Made by a program: the position numbers and the translations under genes. Shown here in pieces: positions 13,148 through 23,712 of a DNA stretch of 60,000 nucleotides (its first letter is position 1; each line of letters starts with the position of its first letter). The notes under the pieces were generated by a model. That model did no database searches, was not told the origin of the DNA, and saw only the letters and a list, made by a program, of their open reading frames with translations. The stretch lies in NCBI GenBank assembly GCA_030704615.1, contig CM060733.1, positions 67,954,001-68,014,000 on the forward strand, read 5' to 3'. The stretch comes from Takakia lepidozioides. Taxonomy: Eukaryota; Streptophyta; Takakiopsida; Takakiales; Takakiaceae.

Positions 13148-13979
13148 CTACTCACGCTGTAATCGGAGGTCCCAATCATCCCGGGAGAACTCGTATGATG
13201 CAAATAGCTCGCTGCCAGCCCTAATAGTCCTACTAGCATATGTCATCACAAACATGTGCATCGCCTCACAGTATACCGACGTATAACCACAAAAGCTCTC
13301 ATGCCCATTGCTTCGCTCGTCTCATACTACATTGGTTCTCCTAGGATGACCAAAAGAATTGTTGACCAGCCCAGCAACATTGCCGAAGATATCGGGGTCA
13401 CCATCACAAAATCTGATCTCAATGGGAGACAGCCCCCGTCTACGTACATCCTGTCCGTTGACACACAAAATGTAGGGTAGGATGTATGGGGCTTCAAGGC
13501 GTAATGTACGGAACTCCCCGGAGGTGTAGTATGGACTGTAGTAGGGAAACAAGTCTACCATGCTGCTTCTCCAAGGAGGAACCACAATATCATTGACCGT
13601 GAATAAACCCCGACCCATAGCAGGTAGCGACTCTCACAACATACCGTCTCCCCCAATACTTGAACTCCACATTCTCTCGGATGGGGGTAGGAGGGTCGAG
13701 ATGATTCCCCCAACAACGAGGCTGGACGGTCCTCAGTAACATAGTCCTATGCGCTTCCCATCGGGGGCAAGGATCCGGCTCAGGCCGCCCAAGCCGAAGG
13801 GAAGGAAACCTAGGGCGAAGCCGACCCCTCCTAGGGGTTCGGAGGACACAAGCCGGGGGTACAACGTCCGGATCAGATACTACTGGAGGTGGATCAGGCA
13901 AAGAAACAGATGGGGGGGGAGGCCCACAATCGGCCTGCAAGCTGCATGTACGGTGCGGAGAATCATCAGATGAGGACAC
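13148..13979 (-). pseudogene. SET-domain-like protein inside CACTA-1, interrupted
   Basis: The minus frame starting at 13979 is Pro/Arg-rich and runs into VEFKYWGRRYVVR (about 13640-13665). A one-base shift then continues as GRGLFTVNDI at about 13588-13617, the usual start of a SET fold. Further on come CDGDPDIFGNVAGLVNNS (about 13352-13405), in the place of the GNxARFINHSC motif, and SRTIRAGSELFASYEF, in the place of the xRDIxxGEELxxDY motif with its catalytic Tyr. One TGA after NVV at 13318-13320 interrupts the frame, where many SET proteins have Trp. The frame ends at a stop at 13148. SET proteins methylate lysines, usually on histones. Here the NHSC motif reads NNSF, so even an intact ancestor may have been catalytically altered. 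Recognition rests on motif order read by eye. Confidence 0.55.
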
Positions 13980-14010
13980 TGGATCAGGGGGACCGCCTGA
14001 GGAAACCGGA

Positions 14011-14031
14011 GGGGGGGGGGGGGGGGGGGGG
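14011..14031 (+). repeat. Poly-G tract (21 G)
   Basis: An uninterrupted G run lies between the candidate N-terminal exons and the SET-like frame of CACTA-1. It can form a quadruplex and is also a common site of length error in sequencing. Confidence 0.9.
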
Positions 14032-14036
14032 CCTGC

Positions 14037-14540
14037 TCATCGCCGGCCATAACGCCTACGACACCTACGATACCCCTCGACCCTACGCATCTCATCTACG
14101 TGGTGTTGGGGGAACCAACTGGTCACATCGGGCACATGCTCTGGCACAAATTCTGCAAGCAGACCGGCGCGAAATGCCTCATGTGCAATGTGATTGCGAG
14201 CTTGGGCATCAAGTCGTGGCTGCAATATGCGTAGTGTACGACGCATCAATACTTATGTCGTAATTTGGATTCATGTATGCTTACCAATCATACTATATTA
14301 TTAGATAAACCAAATGTAATATAAATGAATGTTACTGAGAGGGGTGGGAAAAACACTCACCTTTACCGCATCCGCAATCCTGTTCTTCTTGTAATGTTTT
14401 TCGACAACATGCGGTCGCCGCCTCGGTGGTCTGGTGCCGCCCGGCGGTATCCGTTCCCAACACTTCGTGCACCAACACTCAATCCTGTCGGGGGGGCCAA
14501 AGGTGGACGTGGGTGGACGGGGTGGCCCGCGAGGGGGCAA
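14037..14540 (-). pseudogene. Two candidate exons with a Cys motif, CACTA-1 N-terminal protein
   Basis: The minus frame ending at 14361 contains RIECWCTKCWERIPPGG and then a basic stretch, ending at a good splice donor (AAAG|GTGAGT). A candidate acceptor (TTGCAG) near 14220 leads in phase into PRLDAQARNHIAHEAF and a Trp/His-containing segment. The WCxxC motif followed by a basic helix resembles N-terminal regions of CACTA-encoded proteins. These exons may belong to the same gene as the SET-like domain just downstream; a poly-G tract between them breaks the reading. Confidence 0.35.
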
Positions 14541-15129
14541 CCCGCGGCGTGCCCGATTCGATCCCGGAGTGTCAACATCCTCCGCATCACCTGAAATTTG
14601 GCCTCGATCCTTTCTACGATTGTGCCCGGCAGCCTGTATTGGATCATGTGCAATGGGTGGCTCATCACCACGAAAAACGGTCGCTCTAGGGCCACAATCG
14701 ATATGTGGTACTACCTCCCCATCCTCGAGGGAGACGAGTCGATGTTTCCTCTTTCATTTCTCAAAAACCGTTGGCGAAAAAACCCTATGCCTCAGCCTCA
14801 GGACTTTTAAAATTGGTAAACAAAGGCCTATGTTGCTAGAGAGCCCAAGACAATAAATCCTTCCTCACGTTCTATCTTCAGGATGCCCACACCATGGAAA
14901 ATTTTACTGAGACCCAGCGCTTTGCGCTTATAAGATTGAACCACATTTTAGATATGTGAATCCTAATTACACCGTTTATCTTTTCAACCCCAAGACCCAC
15001 AACCAAAACCGCCAATCCAAAACCCAGCACCATAAAGAAAAACAAACTCCCTAACCCAGTACCATATGAAAAAAAACAAAAAACAAAACAAAAACTAAGA
15101 ACCCCAAAAGGCCCTAAACCCTAAACCCA

Positions 15130-15400
15130 AAAAGGCCGGCCGTCGCCGCCTGCAACACCCTCCCATCGCATTTTGCGCCGCGTTTTTTCAAATTTTCACG
15201 CCGGGGGTCGCACGCCGCGACGGAGGGTCGCACGCCGCGACGGAAAGTCGTCGTGGGCGGCGATGTTTTTTTTTAATATGAAGAGCCGAGGGTCGCAAGC
15301 AGTGACGGCCCGCCGTCACAAATACCATTTTTACATTTCAAAAAAAGGGCGGGGCGCAGGCGTGCAACGGCCGGTCGTCGCACGTAGGCGCCGCGCCCTT
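15130..15400. repeat. Right subterminal array of CACTA-1
   Basis: Repeated CGCGACGG, GGTCGCACGCCGCGACGG and GACGGCCCGCCGTC words match the palindromes at 8085-8510. A short plant-telomere-like CCCTAAACCCTAAA lies just outside the array near 15112-15126. Confidence 0.6.
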
Positions 15401-15424
15401 TTTGTTTTCCTAAATGCTTGAAGC

Positions 15425-15982
15425 ACCTCCTTCCCCTCCCGTTTTTGTTTGTTCTTTGGGAGAGAGGGAGTTCAGAGAGTGGGGTTTAGGATGGATGAGA
15501 AACGCACCTGCTGTTGAGCCCGAGGTGGTCGCAAGGCCCCAAGGAGTTCGCCCCAACGCCGCTCCAACGCCCAAGGTAAGCACCGCCTCCTCCCTCACTT
15601 TCTCTCTTGCTCTCTTGCCCTAAGCACGGGCTGAACTCTCTCTCCCATGTGTGGTAGAAACGCCATGCAGAGGTGGGATCTAAACGAGCTAAAGAGAGCG
15701 AGAGAGCCATGGTGACGGGGGAGAGAGGCCCTGCAGCGGCGGGACCCGCGCCGTTGGCAGTCGCGACAGCACGGCAGTAGCGCGCTTGAAACACCAGCAC
15801 CAGCACCAGCCGCAGCAACAAAGGTAGATCAGGGTGGGGAGATGGACTATGGCTCTGTCTTGTCATGTGGGATCAAGGGAAAGATGTCGAGAGTTGTCCA
15901 TAACTTGTATGTCACACCAAAAGTGAGAGAGAGAGAAGGAGAGAGAGGAAGAGATGACGAAACAAAACAAAAAAGAAAAGGT
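15425..15982. other. Stretch without recognised gene
   Basis: Open frames on both strands overlap here, but none shows a known motif. The right part (15920-15960) is a GAGAGA-rich tract leading into a poly-G run. Confidence 0.5.
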
Positions 15983-16008
15983 GGGGGGGGGGGGGGGGGG
16001 GGGGGGGG
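15983..16008 (+). repeat. Poly-G tract (26 G)
   Basis: A pure G run directly abuts the end of the non-LTR fragment that starts near 16018. It marks a junction or a low-quality point in the assembly. Confidence 0.9.
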
Positions 16009-16017
16009 TGATTGAGC

Positions 16018-16590
16018 AAAAGGGGCTGGGCTTTTGGCTCAGCCTCGAGACTTTCAAAGTTGGTAAACATAGGTATATGCATAATTCCCTTGATAGATTT
16101 GAAGAGAGCGTCTCTTTGGTGAGAGAACCCCGGACATCAGAAAATGAATATTGTCTTCAGGTTGCCCACACAACGGGCAATTGCACTCTCCCTTTCCTCT
16201 CTGCTTCTGTTTACTGTTCAAAGGTAGGCTTCCTGCCCTGAGTTTAAATTTCAGTCTGATGCCAAGAGTGGGATAGACCCTTGAGCACATCCATGATGTC
16301 CTCCCCCATGTCACAAACTAGAAACAGGTTCAGGGAAGTTTTCTTCCTAACTTCATTTCATCGGACAATTTTCTGGTAACAGACATGGCTTTGGACACTA
16401 CACTCTCTAAGTCAGATTTATCCAACAAGGTCAAGACTTGCGGGTCCAGATTCAGATCCTTGAGAATCTCTTCTACTCTCTTCTGCCAGGGTATAGCCTG
16501 CTTGACATGGCGGTCCTGTTTCCAAGATATAGAGTCGATTAACTTAGGATATCTGGTGTTGGAGAGGGAGAGATCACCCATCTGGGGGAA
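16018..16590 (-). mobile_element. Non-LTR retrotransposon ORF2 C-terminal fragment
   Basis: On the minus strand the frame reads NTRYPKLIDSISWKQDRH, later LSDE and a Leu-rich segment, then in a shifted frame CPLCGQPEDNIHFL. This CxxC...H zinc-knuckle-like motif closes many LINE reverse transcriptases. The same sequence occurs at 54518-55330 and in the array at 56330-58170, so it is one LINE family. No RT core or endonuclease is present; the copy is truncated. Confidence 0.65.
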
Positions 16591-16740
16591 ATAAAATAAA
16601 AATAAAAATAAAAAAATGACCGAGTAGCTGCTGCTCCCCCCCCTCCCCACATTCTTTTTTTTCCTTTGTTGCCCCCTCTCTCCCTCTGTCTCCCTCCATC
16701 CTTGGAATTGGCCGGTTTTATCAGTGTTAATTTCCTGTGT

Positions 16741-17340
16741 TTTCATCCATACCGGATGGACTCTGGCAGTTTTTTCACCCGTCCTATAATGATTTTTTAT
16801 CCATACCGGATGAACTACCAGGGTGGACACTGAATTACCTCTAAGATGAGTCTCTGATTTTTCATTCCACTTTTTATTGACTTTCATCCATACCGGATGA
16901 GTCACCAGAGAATGAGGAATTACCTCTGTGGGGGTTGCCACTACCATCCTATTTTTCCATCCATACCGGATGGATATTAATTTTTTCATTCCTCTTTTAT
17001 TGCTTTTTTTATCCGTACCGGATGAGGCATTTTTGGGATGTGGAATTACCTGTAAGGATCTATTTAACTCGATACAGCCAAAACTAGCGGTCCCGATGTT
17101 ATTATTTTCACTCTTAAATCGGGAGCGTTGGAGTCCATAAGCCTTGGATGTTATTTCCTGTTTTTTCATCCTATTGCTGATTTTTTCCAACGGATGAACT
17201 CAATTAATTTTTTTCATCTGAACCGGATGAAGTGTACAGCTTTTGATGGCCCTAGACTGATATTAATTACCCCTAATACCGGATGGACTCTGGCAGTTTT
17301 TTCACCCGCCCTATAACAATTTTTCATCCATACCGGATGA
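16741..17340. repeat. Interspersed palindromic ATACCGGATG motif array
   Basis: The word ATCCATACCGGATG, or close variants, occurs about eight times at spacings of roughly 50-100 bp (for example near 16746, 16799, 16888, 16960, 17010, 17330). Longer blocks around it also repeat, such as GGACTCTGGCAGTTTTTTCA near 16757 and 17283. On the minus strand it translates to repeated HPVWMK in a 286-aa frame (16330-17190), but conservation is at the DNA level and the spacing is irregular. Confidence 0.7.
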
Positions 17341-17607
17341 ACTACTAGGGTGGACACTGAATCACAGAAAACAACAGCAGGCTGGTAGAATTCAGTACTG
17401 CATTGTTTATGATAGGTCCATCCAAAGACAATCTCATCAACAGGAGAGCAAGGTCATGTCGGCCATGAGCCACCAAAACTTCCTTAATCATGTTTTTAGG
17501 GCTTATCTATTTCATACCTCGGTTGGGGTATAACATATGTATGAATCCCAAGGGGGTAGGCTTCGCCGCATGAGTGATGAATTTCCTGCCATGGGCGTGG
17601 GTTTCAA

Positions 17608-18344
17608 TCAGCCTGCAACCGTCCTCCAGTATGTTAAGAGTCGGAGAATCCTCCAGAACTTCAGAATCCAGCCCTTGCATAGTGGCAAATGAGTGGCTGC
17701 TGCCCTTGTGCCTCTAGTGCCTCTAGTGATGGAGACATAGTCGGGTGACCAGTACATCCTCCACTCCTCGATCTCAACATCGTGCCCCCGCCTAAACTCA
17801 TGGTAATCATCCATGGGCGGCCCTTCAAGGTGCTGAAACAGCCCCTTCCATGCCATGAAAGGCGTAAACAGTTGTGGATTGTGCATTTGCTGCAAGTCAC
17901 ACCAACTATCAAACTCTTGGATAAAATCATCCAACTCAATGGTGCCCACCGCCCCAGAGTACCTACGTGGCCCCTTAGTGGCTCCATACATCTCCTCCAT
18001 TGTGTCCCACAACAATGGTAAGGAAACAACTTGCACCGCCGGTGTGAGTCCTCCTGATTCACAATCCGAATCAGAACCTTCCGTAGAAGACAAGGTTGGA
18101 GGAAAAAAAGAGGGTGTTGGGATGAGAGCGTGCTGGGGATAGACATTGCTTTAGTTTCCCTTCCTCGTAGCTTTCCACCTTCTCTGTAGGCCGAGACCTT
18201 TCCGTAGGTGGAGGCAAGAGTCAATCCGGGTTTGGGCTGGGTTGCAGGAGCGACACTGTGGAGAGATTTTCGGTGTGGGGGAGTTGTTGTTTTCATTCTT
18301 GTGTTTGGATCCCCTCTACACCTGCATGCTTGATTGTGCGCCAT
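17608..18344 (-). pseudogene. Gag-like remnant of an LTR retrotransposon
   Basis: The minus frame 17608-18093 (161 aa) contains ELDDFIQEFDSWCDLQQMH and then AWKGLFQHLEGPPMDDY. This arrangement of Trp and Leu positions resembles retrotransposon gag (capsid) domains. A second frame (17661-18344) overlaps it and shows the leader extends upstream. The sequence upstream at 18121-18200 is about 80 percent identical by eye to 40281-40360 on the plus strand, so leader and gag belong to a family present elsewhere in this window. No zinc knuckle or pol follows. Confidence 0.45.
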
Positions 18345-19658
18345 GCTAGTTTTGTGTGGGCGCTTGATTTTATAGGTGGTTGACTCGGGCTTGATCGCCG
18401 ATCCAACCCTAGAGCATGCTATCGATGGTGAGGCTGGGTTGATGACCAGTCAGACCATCTTTGTTTCTCCTGTGGTGAGGTTGGAGGTGATGACCAACCA
18501 ACCATGGGAGTGCCTGCGGTGGATGCAGGTGCAGGTGCAGGCTATGTTAGGAACCTAGTATTCCAAACCATAAGCCGCATCAGGTTCTCTACCCGGATAC
18601 CTTGTGGAGAGGGGGTTAGAGACATGTTCATGACCGGTTGAGTGTCAGTTTGTCAACACGGAGGTGCCACTAGTTGTTGGGGAAAGTGCCGGTACGAGCA
18701 CTAGTGATACTAGCGGGTATACGAGACGGGGTGTGTTGAGTGCCTTGGGCACTCAAGGGTGCTTCAACCCCCATACCTATTGTTGCCACTGCCCCCACCA
18801 CAGGGGCAGCCCCTCTTGTGTCCCGACCCCCTGCCCTCAAGGCAAAGGGCCGCGACACACACCCCTACCAACAGGGAGTCGATGTCCTCATCGACTTGAC
18901 CATTTGTAGAAACTAACATCCAAGTTGTGGCATCCCACATCAAGGAGTTTGTTTCCGTACCATGGCATCCCATGGCAAAGAACCAAACCCCCACTGGACT
19001 CTACTCTCCACTAGCTAGTTCGACCAACTTCCTCCAAGTCCCGGCCAAGGGTGGAGCCTCTCCAGCTCCACCCAGTGCACTCTTCTTGGCCCACTTCAAG
19101 GCCAAGGAACGATCCTCCCCGAGGATCGAATTCTTACTGCAACAACATAGCTTGCGATTGCTCAATCCCCTTTTGACTAGGAAGATAACCTTGAACCAAC
19201 CGTGCGCCCCAATCACTACAATTGGGTCCGCCTTGGAATGCTGGCATGAGGTACGGGAACACGCCGAAGCCGCACTACGACTTCGTCCCGAGGTTACACG
19301 ATTATAGTACGTGAACGGAAGCACGTAGCTTCCGCGTTAGCCCGCATTGCAAGACAACCCCCTCGATAGTGCAGTTATAGTACGGGCACGCGCCAGGTGC
19401 GTACTAGCACGTGAACTCCCAAAGAAGGTGCAAGTTTCCTTGCCCCTTGGATGGGAGTCACCCGACTTTGGCACTGTGCAAACACACGATTAATTCAATT
19501 TACCTCTCCTACTTTTATAAGCTAGCATGCATTCTACACACTAGCCAACCATACCATGCATCACCATTCCAAACAAAATATGAAGCACAACATTTGGAAA
19601 CCATTTCATTTATAAACAAAATTTGTACAACACAAGTTTTTGCAATCGGATTCCTGAG
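18345..19658. other. Probable retroelement non-coding sequence (LTR or UTR), no gene seen
   Basis: This stretch lies just downstream of the minus-strand chromodomain integrase, where a 3' LTR is expected. A purine-rich GGGGGAGGAAATGC on the minus strand at about 19683-19697 could be the polypurine tract. I could not define LTR ends, because a second copy is not in the window. No convincing coding sequence was found. Confidence 0.3.
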
Positions 19659-20284
19659 CTAGCTAAGCCGGACTAAGCATGCATTTCCTCCCCCACGATC
19701 CAAGGTTGATGTCCCCATCAACGCTTCTTCCGCCTCGGATGCGTTTCCCATTTCTGAAGTACGCACCCAAGTTGTCTCCACTTGATGATAGCACTTCCAT
19801 TTCACGAGATACTTCGTTTCTTGATTCTTGAACCTCCTCGACTTAAGCACTGCCTCCACCTTGTACTCAGGTTCATTTTCATGATCCAACAGCACAGGTG
19901 GCGGACGCAACACTTGATGCCGATTCGGATACGCTTCATCTTTGAAGTAAGGCTTCAAAAGGAAAATGTGGAATACTGGATGCACCTTGCTGTTTTCCGG
20001 CAGCTCCAATTCATACACATCCTCATTCATAACCTTCCGGATGTGAAAGGGCCCCGCATACGGAGGTTTGAACTTTGGACTCACTTCCGGAGGTAGTCAA
20101 AAATTCTTGATGTTCAACCAGACCTCCGTGCTTGCCTCAAACTTAACTTCCCTCCGCTTCCGAATCGTCCCCATTTTCTTCCAAAGTCTCTCCAAAATTT
20201 ACTTGTAAACGTTGGATCGCGGTCCGAGACAATATCCTTCGGGAGTCCATGATGCTTGAAGACGTGGGTGAAGTAAAGTGGCCC
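19659..20284 (-). pseudogene. Ty3 chromovirus integrase C-terminal part with chromodomain
   Basis: The minus frame near 20160-20280 reads [18 protein letters not shown], the second catalytic region of a Ty3 integrase core. After a gap, 19659-20084 reads KFKPPYAGPFHI and VYELELPENSKVHPVFHI, the usual integrase C-terminal region. A chromodomain follows (VEAVLKSRRF, TKYLVKWKCY). Chromodomains steer integration toward marked histones. The element is cut at about 20284, where the methyltransferase-bearing Ty3 copy A begins in the opposite direction. Confidence 0.85.
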
Positions 20285-21060
20285 CGTCAGCTGCACCAGC
20301 AGCAGCAGCTACAACAGCAGCTTCCACGAGCAGTAGTGGGACTAGTGGTACAGCAACTACGACATCCATCCAAGCTACTGCTGCACCAGCACCAGTGTCG
20401 GTGCCTACCTTCAACCCTGTTGTGGAGTTCTTCGAAGAGTTGAGAAGGAACTACCAAGGGGTGACGACAGAGAAGTTGAGGAGTTTGCAAGAGTTCCAAC
20501 AAAAGCCTACTGAGAGCTTGAGGGAGGCTTTCACTCGCATGAGGCGCTGATAAATGTAACCCAAGGGGTTGCAGAAGCTCAGGCAGTCCAGTTCTGGTAC
20601 GGGATATTGGACAAGGAGCTGAGGAGAAGGGTGCGGGATGCAACTCTCCTACAAACGGCTTAACCCACCTGGTAGAGCGGATAGAGCTCAACATGGTGGA
20701 GGAACGAGTGGTCATGGTGGGATTTGCTAAGGAGGCACCACGGGGTAGTGGTGCTCATAACCAGCCACTACCTCAACGTGCTCAAGGCAACATGAGGGCT
20801 TAGGTGAAGCCCAGGGAAGGGCAGAGAGGACCTCAGATGCAGGGGTCTCTCCCTTCATTTGCAAGCCAACAACGGGCGGATGTGGTGTGCTGGACATGTG
20901 GATGACCCCATGTCAAGAAGGATTGCCCAGAAGGAGGCAATGGTTTGGCACCGGCACAGCTTGCACAGTTGCAGTGTGGGCATTGTGGCAAGTACGGGCA
21001 TGGAGAAGCCCAGTGCTATGGTTTGCATCCTGAGTTGCGCCCAGGCTAGTTCCAAGGAAA
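20285..21060 (+). pseudogene. Gag with CCHC zinc knuckles (copy A)
   Basis: The frame 20278-20550 begins with an Ala/Thr/Ser-rich segment and then a capsid-like helix region (EFFEELRRNY, QQKPTESLREAFTRMRR). A shifted frame continues AQAVQFWYGILDKELRRRVR. Near 20887-20930 a CWTCG...HVKKDC knuckle is broken by a TGA. Near 20970-21015 an intact CGHCGKYGHGEAQC (CX2CX4HX4C) follows. The protein would package element RNA. It is interrupted at several positions. Confidence 0.7.
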
Positions 21061-21118
21061 CAATGGTGGCCGGGGGCGAGGTGGAGCAGCCCAGAGAGGA
21101 CGAGGTGGCCAGCCAGAG

Positions 21119-22057
21119 GTGCAGGCCAAGGGCAAGCTTAACATGGCCAGGGACGCGGAGGTCAGGGTGGTGACCAAGGCATGGCTTCAGCAGCTAGAGC
21201 AGAGGCTCGCTGCCATGGCCACAGCTCAGGTGGTACCGGCTCCAAGGCCGGATGGTCCACCTCCTGCTCCTGAGGGAGGAGACTTGGGAGGCATGGGATT
21301 CATGTGCGGGGCAACACTACCACTAGTGAGGGGTACCACTACCACTACCACTATGGGTGGGGCAACACTGCCACTAGTGAGGGGTGCCCCTACCACTACC
21401 ACTGTGGGTGGGGCACCACTACCACTAGTGCCGGGCAGCACTACCACTACCACTATGTGCGGGGCAGGACTACCACTAGTGCAAGTGGAGTCAGCTGCGG
21501 TAGTGACTCGAGGAGCAGCACGAGTTCCTGAGCCACGGGGTGCGGAGGTGGAGTTGGATCCACAATGTGGGGAGGCAAGCCGTCAGGCCAGGCTTCCTCA
21601 GTCATTCACATCGGCAGAGACATTGTTGACGCAGTCCATGGCCCCTAGTTCTCGCCCGACTGTTACCGAGGCGGAGGTTACTATGCCATTGGGGAGAGCT
21701 ACACGGGCAGCACCACTACCTAGTGTTGCCAAGGCTACGGCAGCTAGTGTGCTGCTGGGGGCGGCCACAGCTGTGTGTCAGGCTCCATTGTTCTCGGCTA
21801 CCATGATTGTGACGCCGGGGGTAAGACTAGCTGAGGTGTTCAGGCTGGCAGCCACACTCTGTGAGAGTGGGGAGGTTACTTCATCTTCTGCGGAGATAGT
21901 GGGAGGTGTAGTGCCGGAGGGATTCTCGGATGTGAGGGTCAAGACTGCCACGGCGGCGCCATGGCAAGCTGCAGCTGCCAGGTTGGTGGAGCTGCCAGCT
22001 AGGCCAGCCATTGAGCGTGCCATGGTGACACCTGGAGTTGTCATGTTAGACAATTAG
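21119..22057 (+). pseudogene. Gag-protease linker with Thr-rich tandem repeat (copy A)
   Basis: A 312-aa frame follows gag. Its start is basic (RGRGG-type just upstream) and the rest is rich in Ala, Thr, Val and Pro. Between 21300 and 21480 a unit of about 57 bp (GGGGCA.CACTACCACTAGTG plus an ACCACTACC run) is repeated three to four times. The linker shows no fold that I recognise. It joins gag to protease without a conserved stop, which suggests a long single polyprotein in the ancestor. Confidence 0.5.
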
Positions 22058-22072
22058 GATAGCATTTTCTGT

Positions 22073-22714
22073 TTGAGTGGACCGGCAGGCAAGAGATACC
22101 GGCCACTACGAGTCTTGTTGGACTCGGGAGCTCAGCCATTGATGCTGGGCAGAGCTGCTATTGTAGGCTTGGGCCTCACGATGGAGCCGTGCCCTTTCCA
22201 TATACAGACATTGTTGGGAGGATCAGAACAGGCTCGGGGCATGACACAACGTGAGTTGGCTATCAGACTACAGCCAGATCATCCTACAAATGGCTCAGTG
22301 ATGAGAGCCAAGGCCATTGTAACAGACGCGGTCTCGTACAATGTCATTGTTGGTGGGGCAGTGTTGTACCCCATGGGCTTCACCCTGGATTTTTGGGAGG
22401 AGTCAGCTTCCTATAGGCCTGCATGGCAGTCAGGGGAGGGTCGGCGTGTGCAGCTCCCCATGACGTTCATAGGAGGAGTTGTGGTTGCCCAGCAAGGTAA
22501 GATGCCAACACTGACAGCATTCACAGCTGCAGTGACTTGGCCTGGAGAGTTGTTGGATGGCAACACTCATTCAGAGGATGTGTCACCTCCGGCAGAGCAG
22601 GATGACATGTATGGTATGACGGAGTTGCCTGCCATGGTTGCTCACACTCCATTGTGGGCTCGAGCAAGGATTTGCAGCGGGTTGATGATCGACGTGTGCA
22701 ACAAGCCTGGGTAG
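22073..22714 (+). pseudogene. Retropepsin-like aspartic protease (copy A)
   Basis: The frame reads LRVLLDSGAQPLMLGRAAI about 20 residues in, with the DSGA active-site motif of retroviral-type proteases. A hydrophobic strand near residues 95-110 (VIVGGAVLYPMGF) fits the ILG-like flap partner. The protease would cut the gag-pol polyprotein. The frame shifts near 22650, just before the methyltransferase. Copy B begins at the sequence matching 22371. Confidence 0.7.
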
Positions 22715-22779
22715 AGACTTTTGTACCGTCAAGAGAGGAGGACAGTGCGGGGATTGCACCAGGACCACCTCAGTTGTCA

Positions 22780-23712
22780 CCATTGGATACCACACCGATC
22801 GTGTGGCAGTGTCCGGATGAAGGCATTTGCCTTCTGGACTTGTTTAGCGGGATCAGCACCGGATTGGCTGCTGTTCTACAGGCAAGTGTCCGAGTTCACA
22901 TGTACCTGTATGTGGAGAGGGATGAGACTGCATGACGCATCTCACTCTGTCATGTTGCTCAGTTGGTGTAGCAGTACCCTGAGTTGTTGCCGGTGTCTGC
23001 GGTTCGTGGATATCAGCAGGCCTTGCCAGCAGACATCTCTTTGCTGGGGGCGCAGGATTTGGAGCGGGTTGGCTCCATTGATTTGGTAGTTGATTTGGTA
23101 GTGGCAGGTTGGCCCTGCCAAGGGCATTCATCAGCCGGGCATGGCAATGGATTGCGAGACTCGAGGCCGGGTCTGTTTTGGGAGATGGTCGGGTTTTGCG
23201 CCACTTACAGCTTCATCAGGCTGTATCTCCAGCATACATCTTGGAGAATGTGCCACTGATGGGCGATTCTCGGGCGAGGGTGATGGCCAGTGTGCATCAA
23301 GTCTGGTCGTGGCTTGGGTCAGCAGTGTTGCTGGATGCAGCTGCAGTGGGGTCACGGGCTCATCGTCCACGGTTATGGTGGACTAATTTGATGCCACCCG
23401 CACTGCTTAAGCGTGCATTTGATGGGGTGCAGCGGCCAGCACACCTCACACTGGATAGCATTTTGGACACAGGGAGGCAGTCTCAGGGTGTGAGACACGA
23501 TGACCGTCCGCCTTTGGCAGTGGTCAACAAGGTGGGTCGACCACGAGCAGCACTATCTACACTGCTCAGCTTCCCAGGATCACATGTTTTCCGGGCTAGT
23601 GGACCTGGCCTCCTGTGGGATGCTCAGTTGCAGCAGTTAGTGGAGCCTAATGCCGACGGGCGAGAGCGGGCTATGGGTTTTTCCATTGGGACCACGGCGG
23701 TGCCTTCTCTTT
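22780..23712 (+). pseudogene. C5 cytosine DNA methyltransferase domain, N-terminal and central part (copy A)
   Basis: The methyltransferase moves a methyl group from S-adenosylmethionine to cytosine C5. Motif I (LLDLFSGISTG, about 22831-22863) binds the cofactor. Motif IV is VAGWPCQGHSSAG, with the catalytic Cys codon at 23116-23118. Motif VI is AYILENVP (about 23233-23253). Motif VIII is GSRAHRPRLWW (about 23348-23380). A motif X-like ERAMGF sits near 23665-23682. Breaks are a TGA and a TAG in 22930-22970, where copy B reads through, and a frame change between motifs IV and VI. The order and PCQ motif are those of Dcm-type enzymes; I cannot assign it to DNMT1, CMT, DRM/DNMT3 or bacterial origin. 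CACTA-2 cuts the C-terminal end. Confidence 0.8.

Larger units (their letters stand above)
8036..15424 (-). mobile_element. CACTA-1: En/Spm-type DNA transposon, decayed, carrying a SET-like domain
   Basis: The left end starts with CACTACAGCAAATGGG at 8036. The probable right end near 15424 reads, on the minus strand, a related but not identical sequence (CTTCAAGCATTT), so the ends are approximate and no clean target duplication was found. Both ends carry dense short palindromes of GCGACG...CGTCGC (about 8085-8510 and 15130-15400), which is how CACTA subterminal regions look. Inside, on the minus strand, lie in order an N-terminal cysteine motif protein, a SET-like protein and a TNP2-type transposase. 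All are interrupted. Confidence 0.7.

Noticed and set aside
15112-15126. Interstitial telomere
   Set aside because: Only two CCCTAAA units are present; too short to mean more than chance.
16330-17190. A real 286-aa protein on the minus strand with HPVWMK repeats
   Set aside because: The frame joins a LINE fragment to the ATACCGG repeat array and low-complexity sequence; repetition is at the DNA level and the LINE part continues in another frame.
20278-20550. Independent Ala/Thr-rich gene
   Set aside because: Continuation in shifted frame gives gag helices and a zinc knuckle, so it is the start of retroelement gag.
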